From Chloroflexota bacterium (GTDB taxonomy: Bacteria > Chloroflexota > Anaerolineae > Caldilineales > Caldilineaceae), in contig QEUY01000215.1 of the NCBI GenBank assembly GCA_003577365.1, positions 1 to 6,698 of the forward strand: 6,698 nt of DNA, read 5' to 3'. Positions 1 through 5,921 of this stretch are shown here, one piece after another. The position numbers and the translations under genes were made by a program. Within the stretch, counting starts at the first letter, position 1. Every line of letters starts with the position of its first letter. Below the pieces are notes generated by a model. That model was not told the DNA's origin. It ran no database searches and worked only from the letters and a program-made list of their open reading frames with translations.

Positions 1-1065
1 GTCACGTTTATCAACGAACGGGCCGCCGCCAGCGCGGGGCTGACAGTAGAAGCCGCACGCGGTCGCCATGTGGACGAACTCTTTGCAGTGGCCGACGAAA
101 CCGGGAGTCGCATCTCGCTGCACCGGTTGCCTTTGGGCAGCAAACAGCGCGTCACTCTGCTCGCCGACCGCACAGACACCGCGCCCCCGCAAGTTCAGCC
201 TGGGCAAGCTAAGCCGGGGCAGCGCGTCCTGCGCCGCCTCAGCCGCAACAGCAGCGCCCCCGCCGAACTGTCGACCGTCCTCGAAATCACGGCCACGCGC
301 GTGGCCGCGCCCAGTGGGGATGAACTACAGACCGCTTTGATCTTACGCGATATCACTGAAGAAGAGTCGCTGCGCCATTTACGCGCGTACTTTCTCGCCA
401 ACATTACTCACGAATTTCGCACCCCGCTGAGTACGCTCAGCGCCTCGATGGAACTCTTGATGCACGAACCTGATCTCAGCCCGGCGGAGATACGCGAGCT
501 GCTTCAGCCGATCCACCTCAGCCTGCTCAGCCTTCAGACACTGATCGATAACCTGCTCGAAAGCAGCAGCATCGAAGCAGGCCGCTTTGTTCTGCGCCAC
601 CAGCCGGTGGACCTGAACCGAGTGATCATCACGGCGGCCCAGGTTGTACAACCGCTTCTGGAGCGCCGTCGCCAAACGCTTGCCGTAAGCCAACCCGCCC
701 TTCTGCCCCCGCTCATCGGCGACGCCACCCGGCTCACCCAAGTCCTGGTCAACCTGCTCGGCAACGCCAGCAAATACAGCCCCATCGGCGCGCCCATCGA
801 TCTGGAAGTCATACAGCAGGGAACAGTTCTGCGCGTCGCCGTCGCCGACCGCGGGCCAGGCATCCCCTATGAAGAACGCGAGCTGCTGTTCCGTCGCTTT
901 GTGCGCGGCCATGCCGGCACGGGTGAGCAGTACGGCATCGGCCTGGGGTTGTATGTGGTCAAGAGCACCATCGAGGCGCATCAAGGCCGAGTTGGCGTGG
1001 ACGACCACTCCGGCGGCGGATCGCTCTTTTGGTTTGAACTGCCCATCGCCCAGACCGATATATAG
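1..1065 (+). CDS. PhoR-like PAS sensor histidine kinase, 5'-truncated by the window
   Basis: The reading frame is open from the first base to a TAG at 1063-1065, giving 354 residues of a longer protein. The GTG at 70 is internal, because the frame continues upstream with PAS-like sequence (VTFINERAAASAGLT). Residues 1 to about 115 look like a PAS domain ending in the usual ILRDITEEE connector. A HisKA domain follows with the H-box HEFRTP and phospho-acceptor His137. The HATPase_c domain has the N-box NLLGNASKYS (Asn255), G1 DRGPGIP (Asp283), F-box LFRRF and G2 GIGLGL (residues 312-317). All catalytic motifs are intact, so it should be an active kinase. No membrane segment is visible, but the N-terminus is missing. 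It lies 13 nt before a response regulator and upstream of pst genes, which suggests phosphate sensing as for PhoR. That role is inferred from context; kinases of this class cannot be assigned a signal from motifs alone. Confidence 0.93.
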   Translation, partial: VTFINERAAASAGLTVEAARGRHVDELFAVADETGSRISLHRLPLGSKQRVTLLADRTDTAPPQVQPGQAKPGQRVLRRLSRNSSAPAELSTVLEITATRVAAPSGDELQTALILRDITEEESLRHLRAYFLANITHEFRTPLSTLSASMELLMHEPDLSPAEIRELLQPIHLSLLSLQTLIDNLLESSSIEAGRFVLRHQPVDLNRVIITAAQVVQPLLERRRQTLAVSQPALLPPLIGDATRLTQVLVNLLGNASKYSPIGAPIDLEVIQQGTVLRVAVADRGPGIPYEERELLFRRFVRGHAGTGEQYGIGLGLYVVKSTIEAHQGRVGVDDHSGGGSLFWFELPIAQTDI

Positions 1066-1070
1066 AAAGG
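1065..1070 (+). promoter_or_regulatory. Ribosome binding site of the response regulator
   Basis: GAAAGG ends 8 nt before the GTG at 1079. This supports the GTG as the start, although the same frame stays open upstream to 869 inside the kinase gene. Confidence 0.6.
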
Positions 1071-1078
1071 CGGCTGCT

Positions 1079-1771
1079 GTGAAGATCCTCGTGGTGGAAG
1101 ACGACCTGGCGCTGGCCGACGTGCTGTCGTTCACCTTGCGCCGCGCCGGGTTTAGCGTGGTCGCCGTCCACGATGGGCTGGCGGCCCTCGAGACATGGCA
1201 GGAGACCGCGCCCAACCTCGTGCTGCTCGACCTCAACCTGCCCAAGCTGGATGGGTTGAGCGTCTGCCGCCGCCTGCGCGAGCAAAGCGATATCCCGATC
1301 ATCATGCTCACTGTGCGCGGCAGCGACGAAGACATCGTCCAAGGGCTGGAATTGGGCGCGGACGACTACATCGTCAAGCCGTTTAGCCCCAGCCAACTGG
1401 TGGCGCGCGTGCGCGCCGTGCTGCGCCGCACCGACACCATGCCCCTGCCCGCAGCATTGGCAACGGGGCATCTGCGCCTAGACCGCTCGCGCAACGAGGT
1501 GCATTGCCCAGGTCAGCCGCCAATTCGCCTAACGCCGCTCGAAACACGGCTGCTCGAAGCGCTAATGCTTAACGCCGGACAAGTACTCACAGCCGAGGTC
1601 TTGATCAGCTCGGTCTGGGCGGCGGAGGGCGGCGATCGCGCCATGCTCAAGCAACTGGTCTATCGGCTGCGCAGCAAGATCGAACCGGACCCGGCCCAGC
1701 CGAGCTATATCGAGACAGTGCCTGGCGTCGGCTATGCGCTGATCCATACACAGGACGACCCGCCGCGCTGA
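1079..1771 (+). CDS. PhoB/OmpR-family response regulator
   Basis: This 230-residue DNA-binding regulator is of the usual length for the family. I chose the GTG at 1079 because the protein then opens with the receiver signature MKILVVEDD, and a GAAAGG site lies 8 nt upstream. The receiver domain (about 1-118) has acidic residues Glu7, Asp8 and Asp9, phospho-acceptor Asp51 in LLDLNLPKLDG, switch Thr78 and Lys100 in DDYIVKPFS. A winged-helix Trans_reg_C domain (about 130-228) follows, with the typical LTPLETRLLEAL, QLVYRLRSKIEPD and IETVPGVGYAL segments. The kinase gene precedes it by 13 nt, so the two are probably one transcript. The kinase-first order is the reverse of E. coli phoB-phoR. A PHO-box-like array lies 69 nt after its stop, in front of pstS, so this protein is the likely activator of the pst operon. 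Calling it PhoB rests on context plus family. Confidence 0.92.
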   Translation: MKILVVEDDLALADVLSFTLRRAGFSVVAVHDGLAALETWQETAPNLVLLDLNLPKLDGLSVCRRLREQSDIPIIMLTVRGSDEDIVQGLELGADDYIVKPFSPSQLVARVRAVLRRTDTMPLPAALATGHLRLDRSRNEVHCPGQPPIRLTPLETRLLEALMLNAGQVLTAEVLISSVWAAEGGDRAMLKQLVYRLRSKIEPDPAQPSYIETVPGVGYALIHTQDDPPR

Positions 1772-1810
1772 TTCGTATTTCCCAACTGCTTACCCTAATA
1801 CCACACATGG

Positions 1811-1838
1811 GCGCAGCCGGCGCTCCCCGCCGCAGCGC
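1811..1838 (+). other. GC-rich stem-loop after the regulator gene
   Basis: CGGCG at 1818-1822 pairs with CGCCG at 1828-1832 around a CTCCC loop, and an outer GCGC (1811-1814) can pair with GCGC at 1835-1838. It lies between the regulator stop and the pstS promoter, where a terminator would be useful. No T-tract follows, so it is not a standard intrinsic terminator. It may be chance in GC-rich DNA. Confidence 0.3.
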
Positions 1839-1839
1839 G

Positions 1840-1880
1840 TTGTAACCACTTTGTAACCGCCCCATCACCACATCTGTGAC
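1840..1880 (+). promoter_or_regulatory. PHO-box-like array of four half-sites upstream of pstS
   Basis: Two perfect TTGTAAC copies start at 1840 and 1851. They are followed by CCATCAC at 1862 and CTGTGAC at 1874. The start-to-start spacing is 11, 11 and 12 bp, one helical turn each. PhoB-type regulators are known to bind tandem 7-bp direct repeats with 4-bp spacers, E. coli consensus CTGTCAT/CTGTCAC. The last two half-sites match CTGTCAC at 5 and 6 of 7 positions. The array ends 10 bp before the -10 element, where a PhoB-type activator would replace a -35 contact. The repeats are visible directly; binding by the neighbouring regulator is inferred. Confidence 0.75.
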
Positions 1881-1887
1881 CCTCACT

Positions 1888-1896
1888 TGGTATGTT
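1888..1896 (+). promoter_or_regulatory. Extended -10 element of the pst operon promoter
   Basis: TGG followed by TATGTT (1891-1896) forms an extended -10 element. No good -35 is present at the correct distance (1868-1873 reads CCACAT), as expected for an activator-dependent promoter with the PHO-box-like array upstream. Transcription would start near 1903, giving a leader of about 90 nt before pstS. The leader can form a small hairpin (GCTTG at 1923-1927 with CAAGC at 1932-1936); I see no known riboswitch in it. Confidence 0.6.
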
Positions 1897-1978
1897 ACAA
1901 CCGACGAGGGCCATCAGTCGCGGCTTGTGTTCAAGCATCCTTACGCCTGAGCAAAAAGCAAGCGACTCCAACTCAGCT

Positions 1979-1985
1979 AGGAAGG
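1979..1985 (+). promoter_or_regulatory. Ribosome binding site of pstS
   Basis: AGGAAGG lies 8 nt before the ATG at 1994. It decides the pstS start in favour of 1994 over the in-frame ATG at 1892, which lies inside the -10 element. Confidence 0.75.
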
Positions 1986-1993
1986 AACGTAGG

Positions 1994-3004
1994 ATGTCTA
2001 TTTGGAAACCGTTACTCGGAGCTGTAAAGCGCCAAACACAGTTAGCGGCGTGTCTCATTCTCTCACCCCTACTCCTCAGCGCTTGTGGAGGCGGCGCGCA
2101 GCCCGCCGTCCCTGCCGCTAATGCTGCCGGAGGCGCAACCGTCATCAGCATTTCCGGCGCGTTTGCGCTCTTTCCGATGGTCACCGTGTGGACGGAAGAA
2201 TATGCCAAACTCAACCCCAACGTGACCTTCGATGTGCAAGCAGGTGGCGCAGGCAAAGGGATGACTGACGTGCTCAGCGGCGCAGCAGACATCGCCATGC
2301 TCTCGCGCGAGGCGCGGCAAGAGGAGTTGGATCAAGGCTCGTTCTTAGTGCCTGTCACTATCGACGCTGTAGTTGGCACCTTCAACGCCGATAATCCTCA
2401 TGTCGAGCAGATCTTGGCCCATGGGATCACGCCGGAGGAAGCGCACCGCATCTGGATCAGCGGCGAAACGACTACCTGGGCGCAGTGGCTGGGCACTGGC
2501 GACGAGCGTATCAACGTCTATACCCGCTCCGATTCCGCCGGCGCAGCCGAGATGTGGGCCAAGTTCGCCAATGGCGAAGCCCAGGAGGAGTTGCAGGGCA
2601 CGGCGGTCAACGGCGACCCCGGTTTGGCCGAAGCCGTGCGTCAAGACGCGTTGGGTATTGGCTTCAACAATATCGGCTTTACCTACGACCCAACCAACGG
2701 TACGCCCAATGCAGGACTGTTGGTGATCCCGATCGACCTGAATAACAACGGCCAGATCGACCCCGATGAAGCCTTTTACAGCACCCGCGACGAAATCACC
2801 CAGGCCATCGCCGATGAGATCTATCCCTTCCCACCGGCGCGGGTGCTCTACCTGGTGACCAAAGGCACGCCCAGCCCCGCTATCCAGGAATTCTATCGCT
2901 GGGTACTGACCGATGGTCAGGCGTTCGTGCATGACGCCGGTTATGTGGCGCTGACCCAGGAGCGCCTCGTCGATGCGCTCAGCCTGCTGAACGACGGACA
3001 GTAG
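1994..3004 (+). CDS. pstS: Phosphate ABC transporter substrate-binding lipoprotein PstS
   Basis: This is the periplasmic or cell-surface phosphate-binding protein of the Pst transporter, 336 residues and typical in length. The N-terminus is a lipoprotein signal peptide: basic residues up to about 13, a hydrophobic stretch (17-28), and the lipobox LSAC with Cys31 as lipid anchor, then a Gly/Ala/Pro-rich linker. The mature part fits the PstS/PBP-like family: a first ligand loop SGAFALFP from Ser54, the AGGAGKGMTDVLSGAADIAM segment, and the RSDSAG loop (Arg178, Asp180) that matches the family's ligand-contacting R/S-S-D-x-S-G motif. The first loop diverges from the common GST or TGAG versions. 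Residues 248-259 (DLNNNGQIDPDE) form an EF-hand-like loop. The start at 1994 has a good Shine-Dalgarno site; a longer version from 1892 would begin inside the promoter. It is the first gene of the pst operon, 27 nt before pstC. Confidence 0.95.
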   Translation: MSIWKPLLGAVKRQTQLAACLILSPLLLSACGGGAQPAVPAANAAGGATVISISGAFALFPMVTVWTEEYAKLNPNVTFDVQAGGAGKGMTDVLSGAADIAMLSREARQEELDQGSFLVPVTIDAVVGTFNADNPHVEQILAHGITPEEAHRIWISGETTTWAQWLGTGDERINVYTRSDSAGAAEMWAKFANGEAQEELQGTAVNGDPGLAEAVRQDALGIGFNNIGFTYDPTNGTPNAGLLVIPIDLNNNGQIDPDEAFYSTRDEITQAIADEIYPFPPARVLYLVTKGTPSPAIQEFYRWVLTDGQAFVHDAGYVALTQERLVDALSLLNDGQ

Positions 3005-3031
3005 ACGCCACCACAGAGAACAGGAGTTGGT

Positions 3032-4033
3032 ATGCAAGCAACACGCGAAACCGTTTTAACACGAATCGATCAACGGGCGCAGCATCGGCCCACATATCGC
3101 TTAAGCGTGCGCCGCGCCCTGCTGGATTGGGGCGCGCAGCGGCTGTTTGGCTTGGCCGCCGTCGCCATCGGCGGTCTAGTCTTCGTCATCGCCGCGACCC
3201 TCTTGGTGCGCACCGTGCCGCTCCTCCATGTCTACCCGCTGTCCGATCTGCTTACGGGACAAGTATGGCAACCTATGCGCGGGCTGTTTGGCTTTGCGCC
3301 GTTCATCGTGGGCAGCATAGCGGTTACCGGCGTGGCGATGGCATTAGCTGTCATCCCCGCTATCTTGTGCGGAATCTACCTGGCCGAGTATGTGAACCGC
3401 CGCACGCGCACCCTGCTCAAGCCGGTCCTCGACCTGCTGGTGGGCATCCCATCTGTGGTCTACGGGCTGTGGGGCATCCTGGTCATCGTCCCGCTAGTGC
3501 GCGACCACCTAGGGCCATGGTCCGACCGCACGCTGGGCCGTCTGCTGCCCTTCTTCAGCCAGACCAACCCGAGTGGTTACGGCTTGCTGGCGGCAGGCAT
3601 CGTGCTGGCAGTGATGGTCTTTCCATTGATTGTGGCCGTGACCGAGGAGGTGATCCGCAGTGTGCCGGACGAGATGCGCCAAACGCTGCTGGCCTTGGGT
3701 GCGACCCGTTGGGAGTCGACCAAATGTATCGTGCGCCATGCTGGCCTGCCCGGCATCTTGGCTGCTATCGTGCTCGGCTTTTCGCGCGCCTTTGGCGAGA
3801 CCCTGGCCGTGATGATGACCGTGGGCAACGTCGCCCGCATCCCCGGCTCGCTCTTCGACGCGGCCTACCCGCTGCCCGCCTTGATCGCCAACAACTATGG
3901 CGAGATGATGTCGGTGCCGCTCTACGAATCCGCCTTGATGGGGGCCGCGCTGCTGCTGCTGGCGGTGGTGGTCTGCTTCAACGCCGGCGCGCAGTTCGCG
4001 GTCGAACGGCTGGTCCGCAGGAGGAATGCATGA
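3032..4033 (+). CDS. pstC: Phosphate ABC transporter permease PstC
   Basis: This inner-membrane permease of 333 residues pairs with PstA to form the phosphate channel. A basic cytoplasmic N-terminus (about 1-40) precedes the first membrane helix (about 44-63), and several more helices follow. The BPD_transp_1 core contains LVGIPSVVYGLWGI and an EAA loop (about 205-240, EEVIRSVPDEMRQTLLALGAT) that docks on PstB. The PstC/PstA family motif RAFGET (Arg252 to Thr257) is intact; its Arg and Glu are conserved and linked to phosphate transport in E. coli. The start has GGAG at 3023-3026, 5 nt upstream. The stop TGA (4031-4033) overlaps the pstA start in an ATGA arrangement, suggesting translational coupling and equal amounts of the two permeases. 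Confidence 0.95.
   Translation: MQATRETVLTRIDQRAQHRPTYRLSVRRALLDWGAQRLFGLAAVAIGGLVFVIAATLLVRTVPLLHVYPLSDLLTGQVWQPMRGLFGFAPFIVGSIAVTGVAMALAVIPAILCGIYLAEYVNRRTRTLLKPVLDLLVGIPSVVYGLWGILVIVPLVRDHLGPWSDRTLGRLLPFFSQTNPSGYGLLAAGIVLAVMVFPLIVAVTEEVIRSVPDEMRQTLLALGATRWESTKCIVRHAGLPGILAAIVLGFSRAFGETLAVMMTVGNVARIPGSLFDAAYPLPALIANNYGEMMSVPLYESALMGAALLLLAVVVCFNAGAQFAVERLVRRRNA
4019..4024 (+). promoter_or_regulatory. Ribosome binding site of pstA
   Basis: A perfect AGGAGG lies inside the end of pstC, 5 nt before the ATG at 4030. It favours this ATG over the out-of-frame ATG at 4026. Confidence 0.8.
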
Positions 4034-4884
4034 ATCGCAAACGTCGACGACATCTCGAAGAACGGCTCTTCACCTGGCTCATGCAGCTGTCGGCGCTGGG
4101 CGCGGTGGCCGTGTTGAGCGTGATCCTCGCCATCATCATCTGGCGTGGCGCTGCCGCGCTGAGTTGGGAGATGATCAGCCAACCGCCGGATGGCGGCTTC
4201 TATCTGGGCAAGGGCGGCGGCATCCTCAATGCCATCGTCGGCTCGCTCTACCTGGCGGCGGGCGCAACCCTGCTGGCGTTCTCTCTGGCCGTGCCGGTGG
4301 TCTTCTACCTGCATACCTATGCCGCCCGCCGCGGACAGCGCAGCGCCGTACGGCTGGCATTGGACATTATGTGGGGCATCCCTAGCATCGTCTATGGGGC
4401 CTTTGGTTTCACCTTGATGATCTGGCTTGGTCTGCGCGCCTCACTGCTGGCCGGGATCCTCACCCTGACGCTGGTTGTACTGCCCATCCTCGCCCGCACG
4501 CTCGACGAGGTCGTCGAGATGACCCCGCGCCAGTTGCGCGAGGTGACACTGGCCCTCGGCACAACGCGCCTGGAGTGGATGGGCGTGCTGCTCCGCCAGT
4601 CGCTCCCCGGCCTGGTCACAGCTACGCTGCTGGCCTTCGGCCGCGGGATTGGCGACGCCGCCGCGGTGCTCTTCACGGCGGGGTATACCGACCAGATGCC
4701 GGACTCGCTGCTGCGTCCGGTGGCGTCGCTGCCGCTGGCCGTATTCTTCCAACTCAGCACCCCTTTTCCGGCAGTACAGGCACGCGCCTATGCCTCGGCG
4801 CTGGTGCTGACGGCGCTTGTCTTTGTCGTCAGCTTCCTGGCGCATCTCTCGATGGCGCGGCTAGGCCGCCATGTCATTCGTTAG
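4030..4884 (+). CDS. pstA: Phosphate ABC transporter permease PstA
   Basis: This is the second permease subunit, 284 residues, typical for PstA. After a basic N-terminus (MNRKRRRHLEER) there is a first membrane helix (about 19-38), an external segment (about 43-62), and a BPD_transp_1 core with DIMWGIPSIVYGAFGF, which mirrors the GIPS-VYG segment of PstC. The EAA loop begins near Asp159 (DEVVEMTPRQLREVTLALGT) with its glycine at 177. The position matching the family's R-x-x-G-E-T motif reads RGIGDA (Arg205, Asp209): the Arg is kept, the Glu is Asp and the Thr is Ala. The same frame is open far upstream through pstC, but that part is a shadow. The start at 4030 overlaps the pstC stop and has a perfect Shine-Dalgarno site. 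It overlaps or nearly abuts pstB, depending on the pstB start. Confidence 0.95.
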   Translation: MNRKRRRHLEERLFTWLMQLSALGAVAVLSVILAIIIWRGAAALSWEMISQPPDGGFYLGKGGGILNAIVGSLYLAAGATLLAFSLAVPVVFYLHTYAARRGQRSAVRLALDIMWGIPSIVYGAFGFTLMIWLGLRASLLAGILTLTLVVLPILARTLDEVVEMTPRQLREVTLALGTTRLEWMGVLLRQSLPGLVTATLLAFGRGIGDAAAVLFTAGYTDQMPDSLLRPVASLPLAVFFQLSTPFPAVQARAYASALVLTALVFVVSFLAHLSMARLGRHVIR

Positions 4885-4887
4885 GAG
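4883..4887 (+). promoter_or_regulatory. Ribosome binding site of pstB
   Basis: AGGAG, overlapping the pstA stop, lies 7 nt before the ATG at 4895. This supports 4895 over the in-frame ATG at 4871, which has no such site. Confidence 0.65.
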
Positions 4888-4894
4888 CAGCCCC

Positions 4895-5644
4895 ATGCGT
4901 TCTTTAGCTGTGCGCCAACTCAACGTCTGGTATGGCGACCGCCACGCCCTCAAAGACATCACGGTGGACATCCCTCCCCGCCAGGTGACCGCGGTCATCG
5001 GCCCCTCGGGGTGTGGCAAATCGACCTTGCTCAAGAGTCTCAATCGGCTGCTTGAGCTCGACGACACAGTGCGCGTGGAAGGGCAAGTTCTGCGCGATGG
5101 GATCGACATCTACGACCGCGGCCAGGATGTCACCGAAATCCGCACACGCATCGGGCTGCTAGCGCAGAAACCCTTCCCGCTGCCCATGTCGATCTATGAC
5201 AATGTGGCCTATGGGCCGCGCGTACATGGACTGGCCAATGGAAACCTCGATACCATTGTACAAACACAACTAGAGGCCGTCGGGCTGTGGGGCGAGGTAA
5301 AAGACCGGCTGCGCACTCCCGCCACAGGGCTTTCGGTGGGACAGCAGCAGCGGCTTTCCCTGGCGCGCACCCTGGCCGTCGAGCCGGAGGTGCTGCTGTG
5401 CGACGAATCGACCGCCTCGCTCGACCCGATCTCAGCACGTGGCGTCGAGGCGTTGATCCGCAGTCTGAAGGCGCGCTATACAGTAGTGCTGGTCACCCAC
5501 GATATTGACCAAGCACGGCGGCTGGCCGACTATGTACTCTTTCTGTGGATGGGCGAATTGACGGAACATGCGCCAGCGGCGCGTTTCTTTGCCGACCCAA
5601 AGCAAGAATTGACCCAAGCCTATCTGGCACGCGAAGTAGGTTGA
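4895..5644 (+). CDS. pstB: Phosphate ABC transporter ATP-binding protein PstB
   Basis: This cytoplasmic ATPase energises phosphate import; 249 residues is usual for PstB. It has Walker A GPSGCGKST (36-44), a PstB-type Q-loop region (LLAQKPFPLPMSIYDNVAYG), the signature LSVGQQQR (146-153), Walker B VLLCDES with Asp170 and catalytic Glu171, a D-loop SLD and switch His202 in VTHD. MSIYDNVAYG together with LDPIS is characteristic of PstB among ABC ATPases. The residue after the catalytic Glu is Ser172 where most ABC ATPases have Pro. I chose the start at 4895 because AGGAG lies 7 nt upstream and the protein then opens with the usual beta strand; starting at 4871 would add eight residues and overlap pstA by 14 nt. 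It is the last pst gene; phoU, its usual neighbour, does not follow. Confidence 0.95.
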   Translation: MRSLAVRQLNVWYGDRHALKDITVDIPPRQVTAVIGPSGCGKSTLLKSLNRLLELDDTVRVEGQVLRDGIDIYDRGQDVTEIRTRIGLLAQKPFPLPMSIYDNVAYGPRVHGLANGNLDTIVQTQLEAVGLWGEVKDRLRTPATGLSVGQQQRLSLARTLAVEPEVLLCDESTASLDPISARGVEALIRSLKARYTVVLVTHDIDQARRLADYVLFLWMGELTEHAPAARFFADPKQELTQAYLAREVG

Positions 5645-5662
5645 TCGTACCGGCCAGCACAA

Positions 5663-5714
5663 AAATCTCTATGGCAAAGATATGCAGCGTCCTCGCCTTT
5701 TGCCATAGAGATTT
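5663..5714 (+). terminator. Perfect 16-bp inverted repeat, probable terminator of the pst operon
   Basis: AAATCTCTATGGCAAA (5663-5678) is the exact reverse complement of 5699-5714, with a 20-nt loop. It begins 18 nt after the pstB stop. The right arm ends in TTT followed by CTT, and the left arm is preceded by further A residues, so it could act in both directions. The stem is AT-rich (5 of 16 G or C) and the loop is long, so it is not a textbook intrinsic terminator. It could also protect the 3' end of the mRNA. The rest of the gap 5645-5921 holds the promoter and leader described separately; 5715-5770 shows nothing I recognise. Confidence 0.55.
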
Positions 5715-5771
5715 CTTGGCGAGTACCCGGCCCCAATACCCAGGGTAACGCATGTTCTGAACCGGCCTCGT

Positions 5772-5800
5772 TTCACGCCCCACATAGCGGATGGTATAAT
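5772..5800 (+). promoter_or_regulatory. Sigma70-like promoter for the membrane protein unit
   Basis: TATAAT at 5795-5800 is a perfect -10, preceded by TGG (extended -10). TTCACG at 5772-5777 matches TTGACA at 4 of 6 positions with an optimal 17-bp spacer. Transcription should start near 5807. This promoter would make the downstream genes independent of the pst operon. Confidence 0.7.
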
Positions 5801-5828
5801 CCAACCGCCCGTACTGCCACCGGAATCA

Positions 5829-5878
5829 CTGAGAGACGGATGGGTCTCTCAGGCTCTACAACCGGCAGGGCTGCCGGT
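5829..5878 (+). promoter_or_regulatory. Structured 5' leader with two tandem hairpins
   Basis: Within the predicted leader, CTGAGAGAC (5829-5837) pairs perfectly with GTCTCTCAG (5844-5852) around a GGATGG loop. ACCGGCAG (5861-5868) pairs with CTGCCGGT (5871-5878); with a 4-nt loop this is a 7-bp stem. TCTA (5855-5858) can also pair with TAGA (5880-5883) to extend the second hairpin across an internal loop. I do not recognise a known riboswitch class. The stems are visible; a regulatory role is inferred from position. Confidence 0.45.
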
Positions 5879-5921
5879 CTAGACTCCCAGCGCGCTACCA
5901 CCGAGATGACGCATCGCCAAA

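Noticed and set aside
869..1078. N-terminal extension of the response regulator from 869
   Set aside because: It overlaps the kinase HATPase region in another frame, and the receiver domain starts exactly at the GTG at 1079.
379..1335. Long 318-residue reading frame on the minus strand
   Set aside because: It lies antisense to the kinase and regulator, both of which have intact family motifs. Its translation shows no recognisable domain, and long antisense frames are common in GC-rich DNA.
1892..1993. N-terminal extension of pstS from the ATG at 1892
   Set aside because: This ATG is inside the -10 element and would add 34 residues before the lipoprotein signal peptide. The ATG at 1994 has AGGAAGG at 8 nt.
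3127..4029. Frame open upstream of pstA through pstC
   Set aside because: The translation is Arg/Ala/Gly-rich without membrane helices and is a shadow of pstC. pstA starts at 4030 behind a perfect Shine-Dalgarno site.
5828..5900. TPP riboswitch, suggested by CTGAGAGA in the leader
   Set aside because: The other conserved TPP elements, such as the CCTGATC-type segment and the second pyrophosphate-binding arm, are absent, and the CTGAGAGA is used in a simple perfect hairpin.
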